A DNA stretch of 64,000 nt, from assembly GCA_004352715.1 (NCBI GenBank), contig SCFE01000086.1:556109-620108 (forward strand), given 5' to 3'. The stretch is from Hofstenia miamia. Lineage: Eukaryota > Xenacoelomorpha > Acoela. The position numbers and the translations under genes were made by a program. Shown here in pieces: positions 13,408 through 24,008 of the stretch. The number at the start of each line of letters is the position of its first letter. Positions within the stretch are counted from its first letter, which is position 1. The notes below the pieces were generated by a model that was not told where the DNA came from, searched no databases, and worked only from the letters and a program-made list of their open reading frames with translations.

Positions 13408-13651
13408 AAATCCTTGCTGGTTTATACATTGGATTTGTGGAGGCCTTAGTGAATTTTTTACTAATGAATACGATTTAAAAATATGTCATCACAATTGTTA
13501 CACGTCTTAGCGTTACTTTTTAAAAACCTTCGTTTAAAACATTTCTAGTTTTCTAGTAATTTGTGAATAAAGCTTTATAGGGATCACAATTTCCCACTTT
13601 CNTAAACGTAGTTGCTCAAGGTTGGGCAAAAATATTGGCTTGGGTATACCC

Positions 13652-13710
13652 AACCAATATATTGGGGGTAACCCCCAATTCCCAACACCCAATAACCAAT
13701 ATTATAACTC
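13652..13710. repeat. CCAATAT/CCCAATA-rich short repeat, left cluster
   Basis: Contains CCAATATATTGGGGG and several CCCAATA-like units, including the palindrome ATTGGGGGTAACCCCCAAT. A related cluster lies at 14443-14518, so the two flank the PHD-finger ORF. Confidence 0.45.
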
Positions 13711-13940
13711 AATAATCAATATTTATCTACCACTATTTGTCCTACATTAATTGACTTCAGGGCAGTACCCAAGGGATTTTTAAAAGTTTTAAAATGTAAT
13801 CTTGGCACGTCTGGTAAAGTAACTTTTTGATAGCGAAAAATTAGCGTGAGAATTAGTATGATCAGACAAGAATCTCAAGAAGATTTTTCCTGGTTACTGT
13901 AATAATAGTTTAGGTTTACTGACCGTCTTGGGGCGCCCAT

Positions 13941-14316
13941 GTGTTTTATGGGCGAAGTTTTTGGACTGAGGCACGGATTTTTACGAAACTGCGTTCACGT
14001 ATTAATGAAAGTCGAACAGACTCTCAACTATTTCTAGGCAGAAGTTTTGATAAGATGCATGGAAAGAAACAGGCTATTCTCAATGAAAAGAAGATTGCAA
14101 AGAAGCGAACCCGTTTTGAAAGTATAATGAACAAGTATCCGCGTATTGATGATGCAATGCAAATTGAGAGCCTCAATGATGTCTGGAATTGCAACATATG
14201 TCAACGTAAATATACTGAAGGGCTACAATGTCGAATGTGCGATAATTTGGCTCACATTAAGTGCGGCATAGGGGGGGGGGCAACGATTCTTTTATTGTAA
14301 TGACTGTAGTTAGGTT
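13941..14316 (+). pseudogene. PHD-finger protein ORF frameshifted at a poly-G run
   Basis: The open frame encodes a basic region (KKQAILNEKKIAKKRTRFE) followed by a C4HC3 PHD-like zinc finger: WNCNIC, then CRMC, then HIKC. At 14271-14280 there is a run of ten G. In the frame as written the protein then ends without the last zinc ligands. Removing one G gives GQRFFYCNDCS and a stop, supplying the missing CxxC pair. So the finger was complete and was probably broken by homopolymer slippage or a base-calling error. No Met codon clearly starts the frame; it may be an exon or part of a repeat, because CCCAATAT clusters flank it. PHD fingers usually read histone tails; no specific function can be given here. 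Confidence 0.55.
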
Positions 14317-14442
14317 TGGATAACAAAAAATATTAAATTTTGTTTAACCTGTTCCTTTTTGCAGTTCTATTCTAATCTACGTTTATTGATGTCTGTACCT
14401 ACAATTTAAGGTAAAATTGTGACGGTCCTCCTGTTTATCGAA

Positions 14443-14518
14443 AACCCTAATATTACCCAATATAACCCAATATATTGGGTATGCCCCCCTCCAATATTTT
14501 TCGAAAACCCAATATCCA
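14443..14518. repeat. CCCAATAT-rich short repeat, right cluster
   Basis: Contains CCCAATATAACCCAATATAT, TGGGTATGCCCCCC and AACCCAATATCC. It resembles the cluster at 13652-13710 and may be the right boundary of an unnamed element carrying the PHD-finger ORF. Confidence 0.45.
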
Positions 14519-14522
14519 AGCT

Positions 14523-14524
<2 letters not shown>

Positions 14525-14553
<29 letters not shown>
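14525..14553. repeat. (TA)n microsatellite
   Basis: Alternating TA tract directly after the CCCAATAT cluster. Ile-Tyr open frames on both strands here are artefacts. Confidence 0.9.
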
Positions 14554-14556
<3 letters not shown>

Positions 14557-15176
14557 GTGTATATGTATTTATTTGAAAAATCAAGATTAGGTGAACTTCA
14601 ATTTTTTGAAACACGTGCGGTGAAATATCTTGAAAATTCTTTCCGAACAGTATAACAATTACAATAGGAAGGAAGTAAGTCATGTAAGGCAGTCTATTTT
14701 AATATAAAGAAATAGAAAATTGCCAGAGTTTAGTGCACAGTTCTCTCCTAACTTTTATCTTAAAATACCTTAAAAATTGCCTTTTTTAATTCAATGCTTA
14801 ATCATAAAAAATGACAAATGCTATAATTATGTTTAGGTATTCTCATAAAAGCATCATTAAATAATTAATCTGGCTAGAAATTCATGTTGTGCATTTATAA
14901 ATTTATCAAGGTTACAATTTCCTTAATTGGGTAAATGGCCTACTGTTTTCAAGACTTAAGTTAGGTGCTAAGTAAAGTGTATATATCAAAGCCCGCGTCG
15001 AACATCCCCCAAACTAAACAAAATATCAGATAAAACAAGAAATATTTTTTCTAATTTGTCCTTTATACACACTGTTCCAAAAATACTTGGGACAAGCAGC
15101 ACATTTCCCTAAATTCAATAATTTACAAGCAAAGCATCTAAATTGTATTTTTTGTTTATATCAAAACTAGTAAACT

Positions 15177-15866
15177 ATGTTTAACAACTTATTGCTTTTT
15201 CATAATAATTTTAGTCTTTGCAACATATTAAAGCAAATTATTTAAAAATAATACATAATCAATTCAGCCAATACTAAAACCTTGAGTTTACAAAGAATCA
15301 TGAACAATGGAGTGTTGAGGATTACCGTAAGTTTGCGTTTAGCGACGATTCAAGCTTTGAGCTTAAGGCTAGAACAGCTACTGCTAAACATGCTTTGAGC
15401 ATGACTGTAATCTATGGGTAAATATTCGAGTATCCGTCATCTTTTCAAAGTAGTGATGTGGTTTATTATTAGCCCGCATTTAACTGAAAGTATTCACATT
15501 TGTGAGGGAAATGTCAACAACCACCAATACATTCGCATTCCCAAATAATTTGCTAGCATCCTTGAGGCGAGGACTTTTTTATTTAAGATCTCGCTCCCTC
15601 TCACATTTCAAATTTTAATGCAGACTTCCTGGAATCAGAAAGTCAATGTGCGTTTGAGTTAAAGAGAATATTTTCGCATTTAGTGACTTGAGTACAGATA
15701 GAGTATCCTTCAAGCCAACATTCTGATAGCAATTTGAAAGCAATTTTTCTCCTTGATGAAAATCGTCCTCGGGTCAATGACTCAGATTACCACTTCCCGT
15801 TATTTGATCATTAATCTAAGCATATACATATATATGGCTTAGACATGAAATTTTGTATTCCTTTTC
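15177..15866. repeat. 690-bp direct duplication, copy 1
   Basis: Begins ATGTTTAACAACTTATTGC and ends TTGTATTCCTTTTC. Copy 2 starts immediately after an 8-N gap with the same sequence and ends with the same bases. The first third differs by scattered substitutions and single-base indels (for example CTATGGGTAAAT against CTATGGTAAAT). The last 400 bases are almost identical. No coding sequence is recognisable. Confidence 0.9.
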
Positions 15867-15874
15867 NNNNNNNN
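15867..15874. other. 8-N assembly gap at the duplication junction
   Basis: An 8-base N run sits exactly between the two 690-bp copies. This suggests a join between two contig ends or two haplotypes rather than sequenced tandem DNA. Confidence 0.9.
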
Positions 15875-16564
15875 ATGTTTAACAACTTATTGCTTTTTTA
15901 ATAATAATTTTAGTCTTTTCAACATATTAAAACAAATTATTTAAAAATAATACATAATCAATTCATCCAATACTAAAACCTTGAGTTTACAAAGAATCAT
16001 GAACATTGGAGTATTGAGGATTACCGTAAGTTTGCGTTTAGCGACGATTCAAGCTTTGAGTTTGAGGTTAGAACAGCCACTGCTAAACGTGCTTTGAGCA
16101 TGACTGTAATCTATGGTAAATATTCGAGTATCCGTCACTTTTTCAAAGTAGTGATGTGGTTTATTATTAGCCCGCATTTAACTGAAAGTATTCACATTTG
16201 TGAGGGAAATGTCAACAACCACCAATACATTCGCATTCCCAAATAATTTGCTAGCATCCTTGAGGCGAGGACTTTTTTATTTAAGATCTCGCTCCCTCTC
16301 ACATTTCAAATTTTAATGCAGACTTCCTGGAATCAGAAAGTCAATGTGCGTTTGAGTTAAAGAGAATATTTTCGCATTTAGTGACTTGAGTACAGATAGA
16401 GTATCCTTCAAGCCAACATTCTGATAGCAATTTGAAAGCAATTTTTCTCCTTGATGAAAATCGTCCTCGGGTCAATGACTCAGATTACCACTTCCCGTTA
16501 TTTGATCATTAATCTAAGCATATTCATATATATGGCTTAGACATGAAATTTTGTATTCCTTTTC
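15875..16564. repeat. 690-bp direct duplication, copy 2
   Basis: Second copy of the unit at 15177-15866. It continues to the right into unique sequence beginning GGTCATCATGTAG, whereas copy 1 is cut by the N run. Confidence 0.9.
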
Positions 16565-17044
16565 GGTCATCATGTAGATTTGCGTTAAGGAACATGGCAA
16601 TCTACATGTACATGCGCTAGTCTTGTGTAAATGTGTAATTTCATATGGGCAATGCGTTGGCAAATGAATTTCCAGACAATCAGATGGTCGCAATTTATTA
16701 AATAGATATCACCAGGGTTCTACAAAACCCAATTTTTGATACTAGTTGTGCCACACATGCATCTACAGAAATATTGGTGAACTCTCCTAATATTTAATAT
16801 TCATTTACTCGTACTACCTTTGAAAATGTAAAAGTTCACTCCACGTCTAAGTTCGGATACCATACCTCTTAGGCTCCGTGTTAGATAGTCTAATTGCTAA
16901 AAACTGATTCAACAATATGAAAGTAATCATTTGGAAAATTTCTAGTGGCCAGCTTGGACCACACAAATGGTAAACAATGCTTAAATAAGAAGATAATATT
17001 TATTAGAGCAGATAATGTGAATGTAGAACCTTACATAAATCATG

Positions 17045-17835
17045 CAGCAGAATTGTAAACGGGTCAGGTCGAATCGAAACCGGAATAGTTTTGGTCACTG
17101 CTTTGAGTTTGAGCTATTTAAAATGGGTCGGGTCACAGATGTTAAAATTATGATTAAGGTCATGTCCCATATGTTGAAGTTATAATTGGATAGGTTCACT
17201 TTACATAAACAATATGGATCCTACTTATTTTATCAGAAAACGCAACCTTCAGTAATTTTAATAATATTGGAAATTGGCATGCAACTTTGAGTTGTGATGA
17301 ACAAATATGATGCCAATTTATACTATAGTGGCATAGAGCACTGGGCAGGACTTTTCAATAAGTAATTGAAGATGCATAGATATATTTTTTCACGCAAAAC
17401 TTACTGCAGTGGCAAGAAATGTGTTTGTTATTAGACAATTCTTATTCGAAAATGAGCGTCATAACAGTTTTGGAGACTTCACAATCACAAGTAATGGATT
17501 ATAATTCCAAACTTTGAGGAGCTCATGTTTCTGAAAATAAATCGAATATGTAATGAAAATTAATTCTTTAAGTTTTTTAGTTTAGAGGTGGGTCGAATTG
17601 GGTCAAGAATGCTATCAATTTTATACGAGTTGGGTCAAAATGTAAACAATTCTATGTGGTTCGGGCCATGTCGAGTCTGTTCGAAATTTTTTAATCCTTT
17701 ATCACCCTGTCAGGTAGTATTAATAAATTCATTATATGCTAAGGTAGGGCCCGTACCGGGTACGGACAAAGTTGTACGATCACGGGCTTCTATAGTACGG
17801 GCACATGCCGGGCATACGGGCTTTGAACATTGTTG
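17045..17835. repeat. Scattered GGGTC / GGGTACGGGC motifs
   Basis: GC-rich motif clusters inside AT-rich intron: GGGTCAGGTCGAATCG near 17060, GGGTCGGGTC near 17130, GGGTCGAATTGGGTCAA near 17590, then GGGCCCGTACCGGGTACGG and several ACGGGC units at about 17745-17825. The open frame across them has no recognisable domain and is probably spurious. Confidence 0.4.
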
Positions 17836-18404
17836 TTGAAGGATATTAACTTTTAGAACGATTTGTTTGAAATAAATTAGGTCAGTTGATAGATACGAAT
17901 TTAGCATCTATCTATTCTANTTTATTTCGTGAAAAACTAACCTTCATGCAGATTTACAACAAAAATTACACCATATCACATAAACTATTAAGCTGAGCTG
18001 AGCAACATGAAATTAACTGTATTATTTAATTTCAGAAAGCTTCATTGCACTGTCACTTTCTCGTATTGCATTATTGTGTAAATGGTGACTTAGAAATCAT
18101 AGGTTGTGATCTTACGACGCTCCATATCATTTGAATTGAATTAATGTAATATATTTATTTTCAAGGTCATACAAGAAGTGTAATGTACTATTATGATAAG
18201 TAAAAGCTCGCTTCCAGTAAATGAGTAACCAGCAAAACACTAAAAATATTTTCACATGTTTAATGTGATGGATTGGTAGAACTTCTTCAACTGAACTTAA
18301 GTATGACTTTATCTTTGCAACATTGAAGTACTTAATTTGGTTTTGCCTAAACTACATTTATAGGTGCTATGACTGTCAAGCTATTTTAGTTAAGAAACAT
18401 TTAG

Positions 18405-18475
18405 CTACGGGCATAACGGGCTTAGGATACGGCATGGACAAACCGGCAGGCCTATTTTTATGGGTATGGGCCCTA
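18405..18475. repeat. ACGGGC motif patch
   Basis: Contains TACGGGCATAACGGGCTTAG, a CCGGCAGGCC block and GGGTATGGGCCC. This is the same motif style as at 17745-17825 and the inverted patch at 12590-12681. Confidence 0.35.
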
Positions 18476-19610
18476 TTCCATGTTATATGTAACAAAAAAA
18501 TCAAGTGACATTTGTTAGAAAAATCCTGTCCTTAATCGTTGCAGTTAATGTTCAATTTGAAATCAGTTTTTTCCATTATTTCCTTACTTACTATTTTTTT
18601 CGAATTATATCTGCTAGCTTACAAATTGTAGTAGGAAATTTGAGTCTATCACGTGGTTTATAAATGCTAAAAATAACATAAAATTGGTTAGAGGAAGTAT
18701 CGAATAATGATGGCCATTCAACACGATGCTGAAATATGACTATTGATTCATTAGCAAGTCATTGATAAACCTTTCACTCATTTTCAAATCAATATATCAG
18801 CTAAAGTGTAATACACATAATGAATTTAAAGGATGGATTTAATCCGGTTGTTAAATTAAAGCGCATAATTTTCCTGCATAGCGAGGACTTAAATGAAGAC
18901 AATACAAATCTTAGTTACATTAAATCAGAAATGATCGGCTTGGCTACTCTTAAGTCTATATATTTAGTTACGTGGATTTGAGTGGTAATTTCATATCAAC
19001 TAAGCGTTGCTTCAAATAATTTTCAGCTTGTTCCTGTATTTTATATAGACAGAAGTGTATAGTTACCACGAGGAGCAAGCGAAGCTCAGCCCTAGTTTAC
19101 ATACTGGTAAAGCGGACTGCAAACACAAACATAAAACCACGAGACACTAATCACGACAATGGGAAAATTTGCAAACAGCGGTAGGCTGCAAAAATTTTAT
19201 AGACAACAAAAGCACTGCCCGGCTGTTCAATTTCTACTATTATAAGAAATATTGATTTTTGACATCAGTAATCGATGCTAATATCATGTAAGAAAAAGTT
19301 AAAGGAAAATAAATAAGCCACTACAAATTATTTTCTATGCTGCTTGTTGCACCACTATGTAACTTGTGATGGTTTAGTGAGCGTATATCTGCTGCTCTTT
19401 TAGCTAAGCATTTTCAATATAATTTCACGATATAAACATATAGCACTCTCATTTCTGTAATTTATATATTTATACAATTTCCATAAAAAGCTTTTCTATT
19501 CTTTTTAAAACATTATTATAGTGTTGTTTGAAAGGGCCAATTGCAGCAATGAGTTGCTAATAATAATTGACTTAGTGTCAATGAACATTTCTGAATTTCA
19601 ATAGATCAAT

Positions 19611-20228
19611 TATATATATATATANNNNNNNNNNNNNNNNNNNNNNNNNNNNNNNNNNNNNNNNNNNNNNNNNNNNNNNNNNNNNNNNNNNNNNNNNNNN
19701 NNNNNNNNNNNNNNNNNNNNNNNNNNNNNNNNNNNNNNNNNNNNNNNNNNNNNNNNNNNNNNNNNNNNNNNNNNNNNNNNNNNNNNNNNNNNNNNNNNNN
19801 NNNNNNNNNNNNNNNNNNNNNNNNNNNNNNNNNNNNNNNNNNNNNNNNNNNNNNNNNNNNNNNNNNNNNNNNNNNNNNNNNNNNNNNNNNNNNNNNNNNN
19901 NNNNNNNNNNNNNNNNNNNNNNNNNNNNNNNNNNNNNNNNNNNNNNNNNNNNNNNNNNNNNNNNNNNNNNNNNNNNNNNNNNNNNNNNNNNNNNNNNNNN
20001 NNNNNNNNNNNNNNNNNNNNNNNNNNNNNNNNNNNNNNNNNNNNNNNNNNNNNNNNNNNNNNNNNNNNNNNNNNNNNNNNNNNNNNNNNNNNNNNNNNNN
20101 NNNNNNNNNNNNNNNNNNNNNNNNNNNNNNNNNNNNNNNNNNNNNNNNNNNNNNNNNNNNNNNNNNNNNNNNNNNNNNNNNNNNNNNNNNNNNNNNNNNN
20201 NNNNNNNNNNNNNNNNNNNNNNNNNNNN
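19611..20228. other. (TA)n tract followed by 604-N assembly gap
   Basis: A short TA run at 19611-19624 leads into N at 19625-20228. Nothing can be said about the missing DNA. The sequence right after it leads into a Tc1 transposase remnant, whose upstream part may lie in the gap. Confidence 0.9.
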
Positions 20229-20448
20229 TATACTTTGACTTTGTGGTTGTTTTTATTTTTATTTTTGTGGCTAATTAAAATATCAAGTTACTTATGGCTT
20301 ATACTATATATACATATAGCCATAAAAATACTCATTTGATCAAGTATATAAGAAATATAAAACACAGATCATCTCTCAGCATTTTTCAAAGAAATATATA
20401 ATTTATAAATTATTTGTCAAAAAAAATCTAAATTTAATTTGTGCTAAA

Positions 20449-20775
20449 ATGGCAACCTGTGGTGATGATCTATCAGAATTTACAAGAGGCCTAATTAACA
20501 CACACAACCATTTTTTGCGGGAGAATGATATTCATACATTAGAGTGGTCTTTACTCAGCTCAAACATGAACCTTATTGAAGATGTTTTGGGTCTAATAGA
20601 AACCAAGTTGCAACGTGAATACCAGACTCCAAAAAATAATAATGAGCTCTATCAAACTCTTAAAGAGATTTGAAATGACTTGAGGAATGATCATAGTTAT
20701 CGAAAATCTTTGATAAACTCAATTTCTCATCTATTGAAGCATTGCATGCAGGTGATCGAAGCTTTACTCATTATT
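20449..20775 (+). pseudogene. Tc1-like transposase C-terminal remnant
   Basis: The frame gives NHFLRENDIHTLEW, then SLLSSNMNLIEDVLGLIETK, then LQREYQTPKNNNELYQTLKEI and a TGA where the family has Trp. Reading through it gives NDLRNDHSYRKSLINSI and HCMQVIEA, the usual Tc1 C-terminus. The match is to the N.I..LEWP..SPDLNPIENLWG..K segment and the terminal helices of Tc1 transposases. WPSQSPDLNPIEN is eroded to WSLLSSNMNLIED, and the catalytic QDNA block is not recognisable. It is a decayed fragment. Confidence 0.75.
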
Positions 20776-20811
20776 AAACATTTTATGTATTTTGTGAACA
20801 GATTTATAATT

Positions 20812-20813
<2 letters not shown>

Positions 20814-20864
<51 letters not shown>

Positions 20865-20866
20865 AA
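20814..20866. repeat. (TA)n followed by (GA)n compound microsatellite
   Basis: About 16 TA units pass directly into about nine GA units. It lies just downstream of the Tc1 remnant. Confidence 0.95.
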
Positions 20867-21099
20867 GAGAATGAGAGTGATATAAGGCCTTTGTATTCCA
20901 AAGGAAATCAAGTTTATTCCTTGAAGTTTATGCGCTATGTAAACTGAATAGAAAGTTTTAATTATTTTTATGATCTCTTTCAATCTTACATAGAGAGTTT
21001 TTGAGTGTTAAAATATTGCATATTTCATTTTCCAATTGTAAGGTCTGCTTATAAAATTTATCAATCGATGAGATAACCTCAATTTAATAATTTTCTGTT

Positions 21100-21613
21100 T
21101 TAACCCTATCTCGCCTGAGGGTGTTTCGGTTGTATTTTTCCCTAAATATATTTGGGAAATGACTCATGAAAAGTGGTAAAATTCTATGATTATTTTTTGA
21201 GACATAAATTTTTATTCATTTTATGCCATAAAACCAATGTTCTATTAATTTCATCCTGCGATAGATAAGTTGTTATGAAGCTTTTTTTTATATATCACAT
21301 ATTCATTGGGTATACAATGGATTTTTTTGTGCTTAAGTATATGCTAGCTATGATCCTGCAAAATTTCAGTGCAATTCTGTTATGGGAACATATATCTTTC
21401 ATATTTTTTAGTACCAAGGTCAATTACTTTACTTCAGCGCCCCTTATAACGTAATGCACAAGAATATTGAACTGTTTAGTTCTCATTGTTCTTAGCCATA
21501 TGTAAGCTATAGTCCTGCTTGGTAATGAATCGGATAAATTTATGAAGGAGTGCTCTTGGAGCGAGCAGTGCCTCTCTTTTAAAAGTGAAAAAAATCGGCC
21601 GAGGTAGGACTAA
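21100..21613. mobile_element. Possible piggyBac-type MITE (TTAA-CCCTATCTCGCC ends)
   Basis: The left end reads TTAACCCTATCTCGCC. The right end reads GGCCGAGGTAGGACTAA, an imperfect inverted match of the left end and its TTAA site. The span of about 510 bp has no coding capacity. TTAA targets and CCCT-starting termini are typical of piggyBac-related elements, but the inverted match is short and imperfect. Confidence 0.3.
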
Positions 21614-23653
21614 TATATAGTTTAAACCGCATAGCACTACATCTCTATTCTAAATGTATCAACAAATCTCGTATTAGCTAGATTCTTTTAAGAATTATGG
21701 CAACATAATTATATTAGTTTGAAAACGAAAATCTGCAAGGGTTTAAGTCTAAACTAGTGGATATTTTATGATTTTCTCCATAATTGACTGAGTTTAAATT
21801 CAGATTACTTACTTTTAGTATATAAAATTCCAATCAACGCTTCGTGTTTGCAACTACAATATTTCATTAGTATAAGCTGAAAAGAGCGTTAACTCTAAAA
21901 AATAGTTCCCAAAGGAAATCAGTAGATAAATTCCAGATAATAACAAACAAATGTCAAGACACTTTTTTTGATAAACTAGCTAGAAAGCTCAGAGATGTAG
22001 TCATCTCAAAGATATTTAAGTGAGATATAAACTTTTATATTTAAAGTTCCTAAAAAGTTTTAATAAAAAAATTGTGATAGTGATTTTTCATTATTTCATA
22101 AAATTTTCTTCTGTAACAAAAATAATTATCTACCTTTAAACAACTTGCAATTTAATGCATTTAATGCACGATTCGAATATAAAAGTGAAGTTGACATCGA
22201 AATATACTTCCCATTTCCTTTGTGAAAAACTTCATAGTTGTGGTCATTACAACTATCTCTTAGTAAAAAAACTTTATATTATTAAGCACTCTATAAACCA
22301 AAACATTAAAATTGACATAATTTACTTAGTAAAAGCTCATTTATAAAAGTTTCAGGCAGAAATTTTAAAAACCTTAGATACCTAATTGAACAAAAATTAT
22401 TTTAAAGGTTTGGAATATGAGTCAAAACAATGTAAAAATGATTTTGATTTTGCATATTAATTTTAGGTTTAATTATTTTGCTTTGTGTTTTAATAAAGTA
22501 TTGCCTTATTAAAACTATAACTCATGCTAACAATTAAGATATTACATCAAAAACAAAATGCTGTATTTAACAATGTTAGATTAATAACATAAAATTAAAA
22601 GGCTGCATAATTTTGTATAAAAATATGAATAATTGAAATAAATAATTTGGAATCTAAAATACAAGAACTCGTTTGTCTTAACTCTATTCGACATGAGCTT
22701 TTTTTGACCTTCTCAGGCCAGTGAAGAGAAGATTTCCTCCCCCTCCCCCTATCTAACTCTGGATTAAATCATGATATTAAATTAAACTTTACACAAATAT
22801 TCTTCATATCAGTACTATCTACTACAAATGTTTAGGAATGTGATGTCATCATTATTTCTATGACGTCAGCAAATCTAAAAATTTGGGTATTTTTTGAAAT
22901 ATATTAAATATTGGCATTAACAGTTGGAAATGATAAAATTTATAAGAATTCTTCTTTAGCTTGTTAAATATAATTTTCTCATATATTTTACATATGTTTT
23001 TCATACTAATAATAACAAGTTTTTGCTTACAAAAATATTCCCGTGGTTGAAGAAGTTTATTACGAGACTATCATCCACAATATAAGTTAGGAAGTCATCA
23101 AGTCTCATAAAGAAATGTCCTGAATTTTTTGAGAAATGATTCAAAGCTTGAAAAGAGGAGCGGGGAAGGAAGCCCTCCAGGCCTAATAAGATAATTAAAT
23201 AACAGTTTTAATTCTTTCATAAAATTTTTAATGCTTCGTCAAGATTTTTCCATTTCTTACAAATTAATTTAAGGAAGATATTAAGCACTATTTGTTTATG
23301 TATAAAAATATCAAATATTTGTTTTGAAAGCAAAAGTTAACTAAGTTTGTAATTGATTCATCTTTTCAGAAGTTTATTTTTTGATAAATTCTTTCAAAAA
23401 TTAGCAATCAAATTACAGTCGTTTTTGGACTTTTTGTCATATCTAGAAGCAGACGAAAACAAATCTATAATAAAGAAATTTCCGCAAAATGTGCCTTCAA
23501 GTGCAAATCCTATTGATTGTCATCTAATTTAAATATTGGGATTAGAAAATTCCAAAAGAAAGCGATCGGAAATATTGCACATTTCTCATTTAATATATCC
23601 TTAAATTAGCATTATTCGAAGATAATTTTTATTACATTAATGATAAAGCTTAC

Positions 23654-23826
23654 TGAAAAGTTTTGTGATTTCTTCTGAACCAATTTTACCGCTGGGATTC
23701 TCCATCATAAACTTTTTGTACCATCGTTTTAGCTCCTTCTCTGTGAAAGAAAATTTTGTTTCGCACCTGAGTTGCTCCAATTCTTGATGCTTTAGTTTGG
23801 GTTTACTGATGCTAAGATTTCTGTTT
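23654..23826 (-). CDS. NCS/KChIP-like calcium sensor, exon 2 (N-terminal helices, EF1)
   Basis: A 173-nt internal exon with acceptor AAATATTTTTAG and donor TTCA/GTAAGC. Its 57 whole codons include LKHQELEQLRCETKFSFTEK, ELKRWYKKFMMENPSGKIGS and EEITKLF. This is the diagnostic NCS-superfamily N-terminal block: LE.L...T.FT..EL..WY..F....PSG....EE. EF1 is the usual degenerate one (NPSG in place of calcium ligands). The last base (phase 1) joins exon 3 to give EEITKLFKKRFKDGDP, matching the family register. The first base needs two bases from an upstream exon. The LEQL wording leans towards KChIP. It is too short to stand out as an open frame, and its neighbours are repeats. Confidence 0.9.
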
Positions 23827-24008
23827 CTAAAAATATTTTATTCTATGATTATTTATGAGGTTATCCTATATTTAAAGGTCCGCAGAAAGTGAATTTAAAT
23901 GTTGGATATGTTTAAACCAGTGATACACATAAATCCAACGGTGCTTCAAATTTCCAGTGAGAAAAATTAGGTAAAATTCTTAAGATAATACTATATTTAA
24001 GGTACCAA

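Larger units (their letters stand above)
6965..23653 (-). other. Intron 2 of the calcium-sensor gene (about 16.7 kb)
   Basis: Bounded by donor TTCA/GTAAGC and acceptor CATATTTAG. It contains two Tc1-like remnants, the PHD-finger ORF, the 690-bp duplication, TA microsatellites, GGGTC/GGGTACGGG-rich patches and two large gaps. The segments between these, such as 7040-9580, 9910-12280, 16570-17040, 18500-19600 and 21620-23640, are AT-rich, and I see no genes in them. Confidence 0.7.

Noticed and set aside
12937-13449. Open frames through the TA tract and 218-N gap, both strands
   Set aside because: Ile-Tyr repeats plus undefined residues; simple-repeat and gap artefacts.
17588-17907. Open frames over the GGGTACGGG patch
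   Set aside because: Composition follows the repeat motifs; no domain, and both strands are open.
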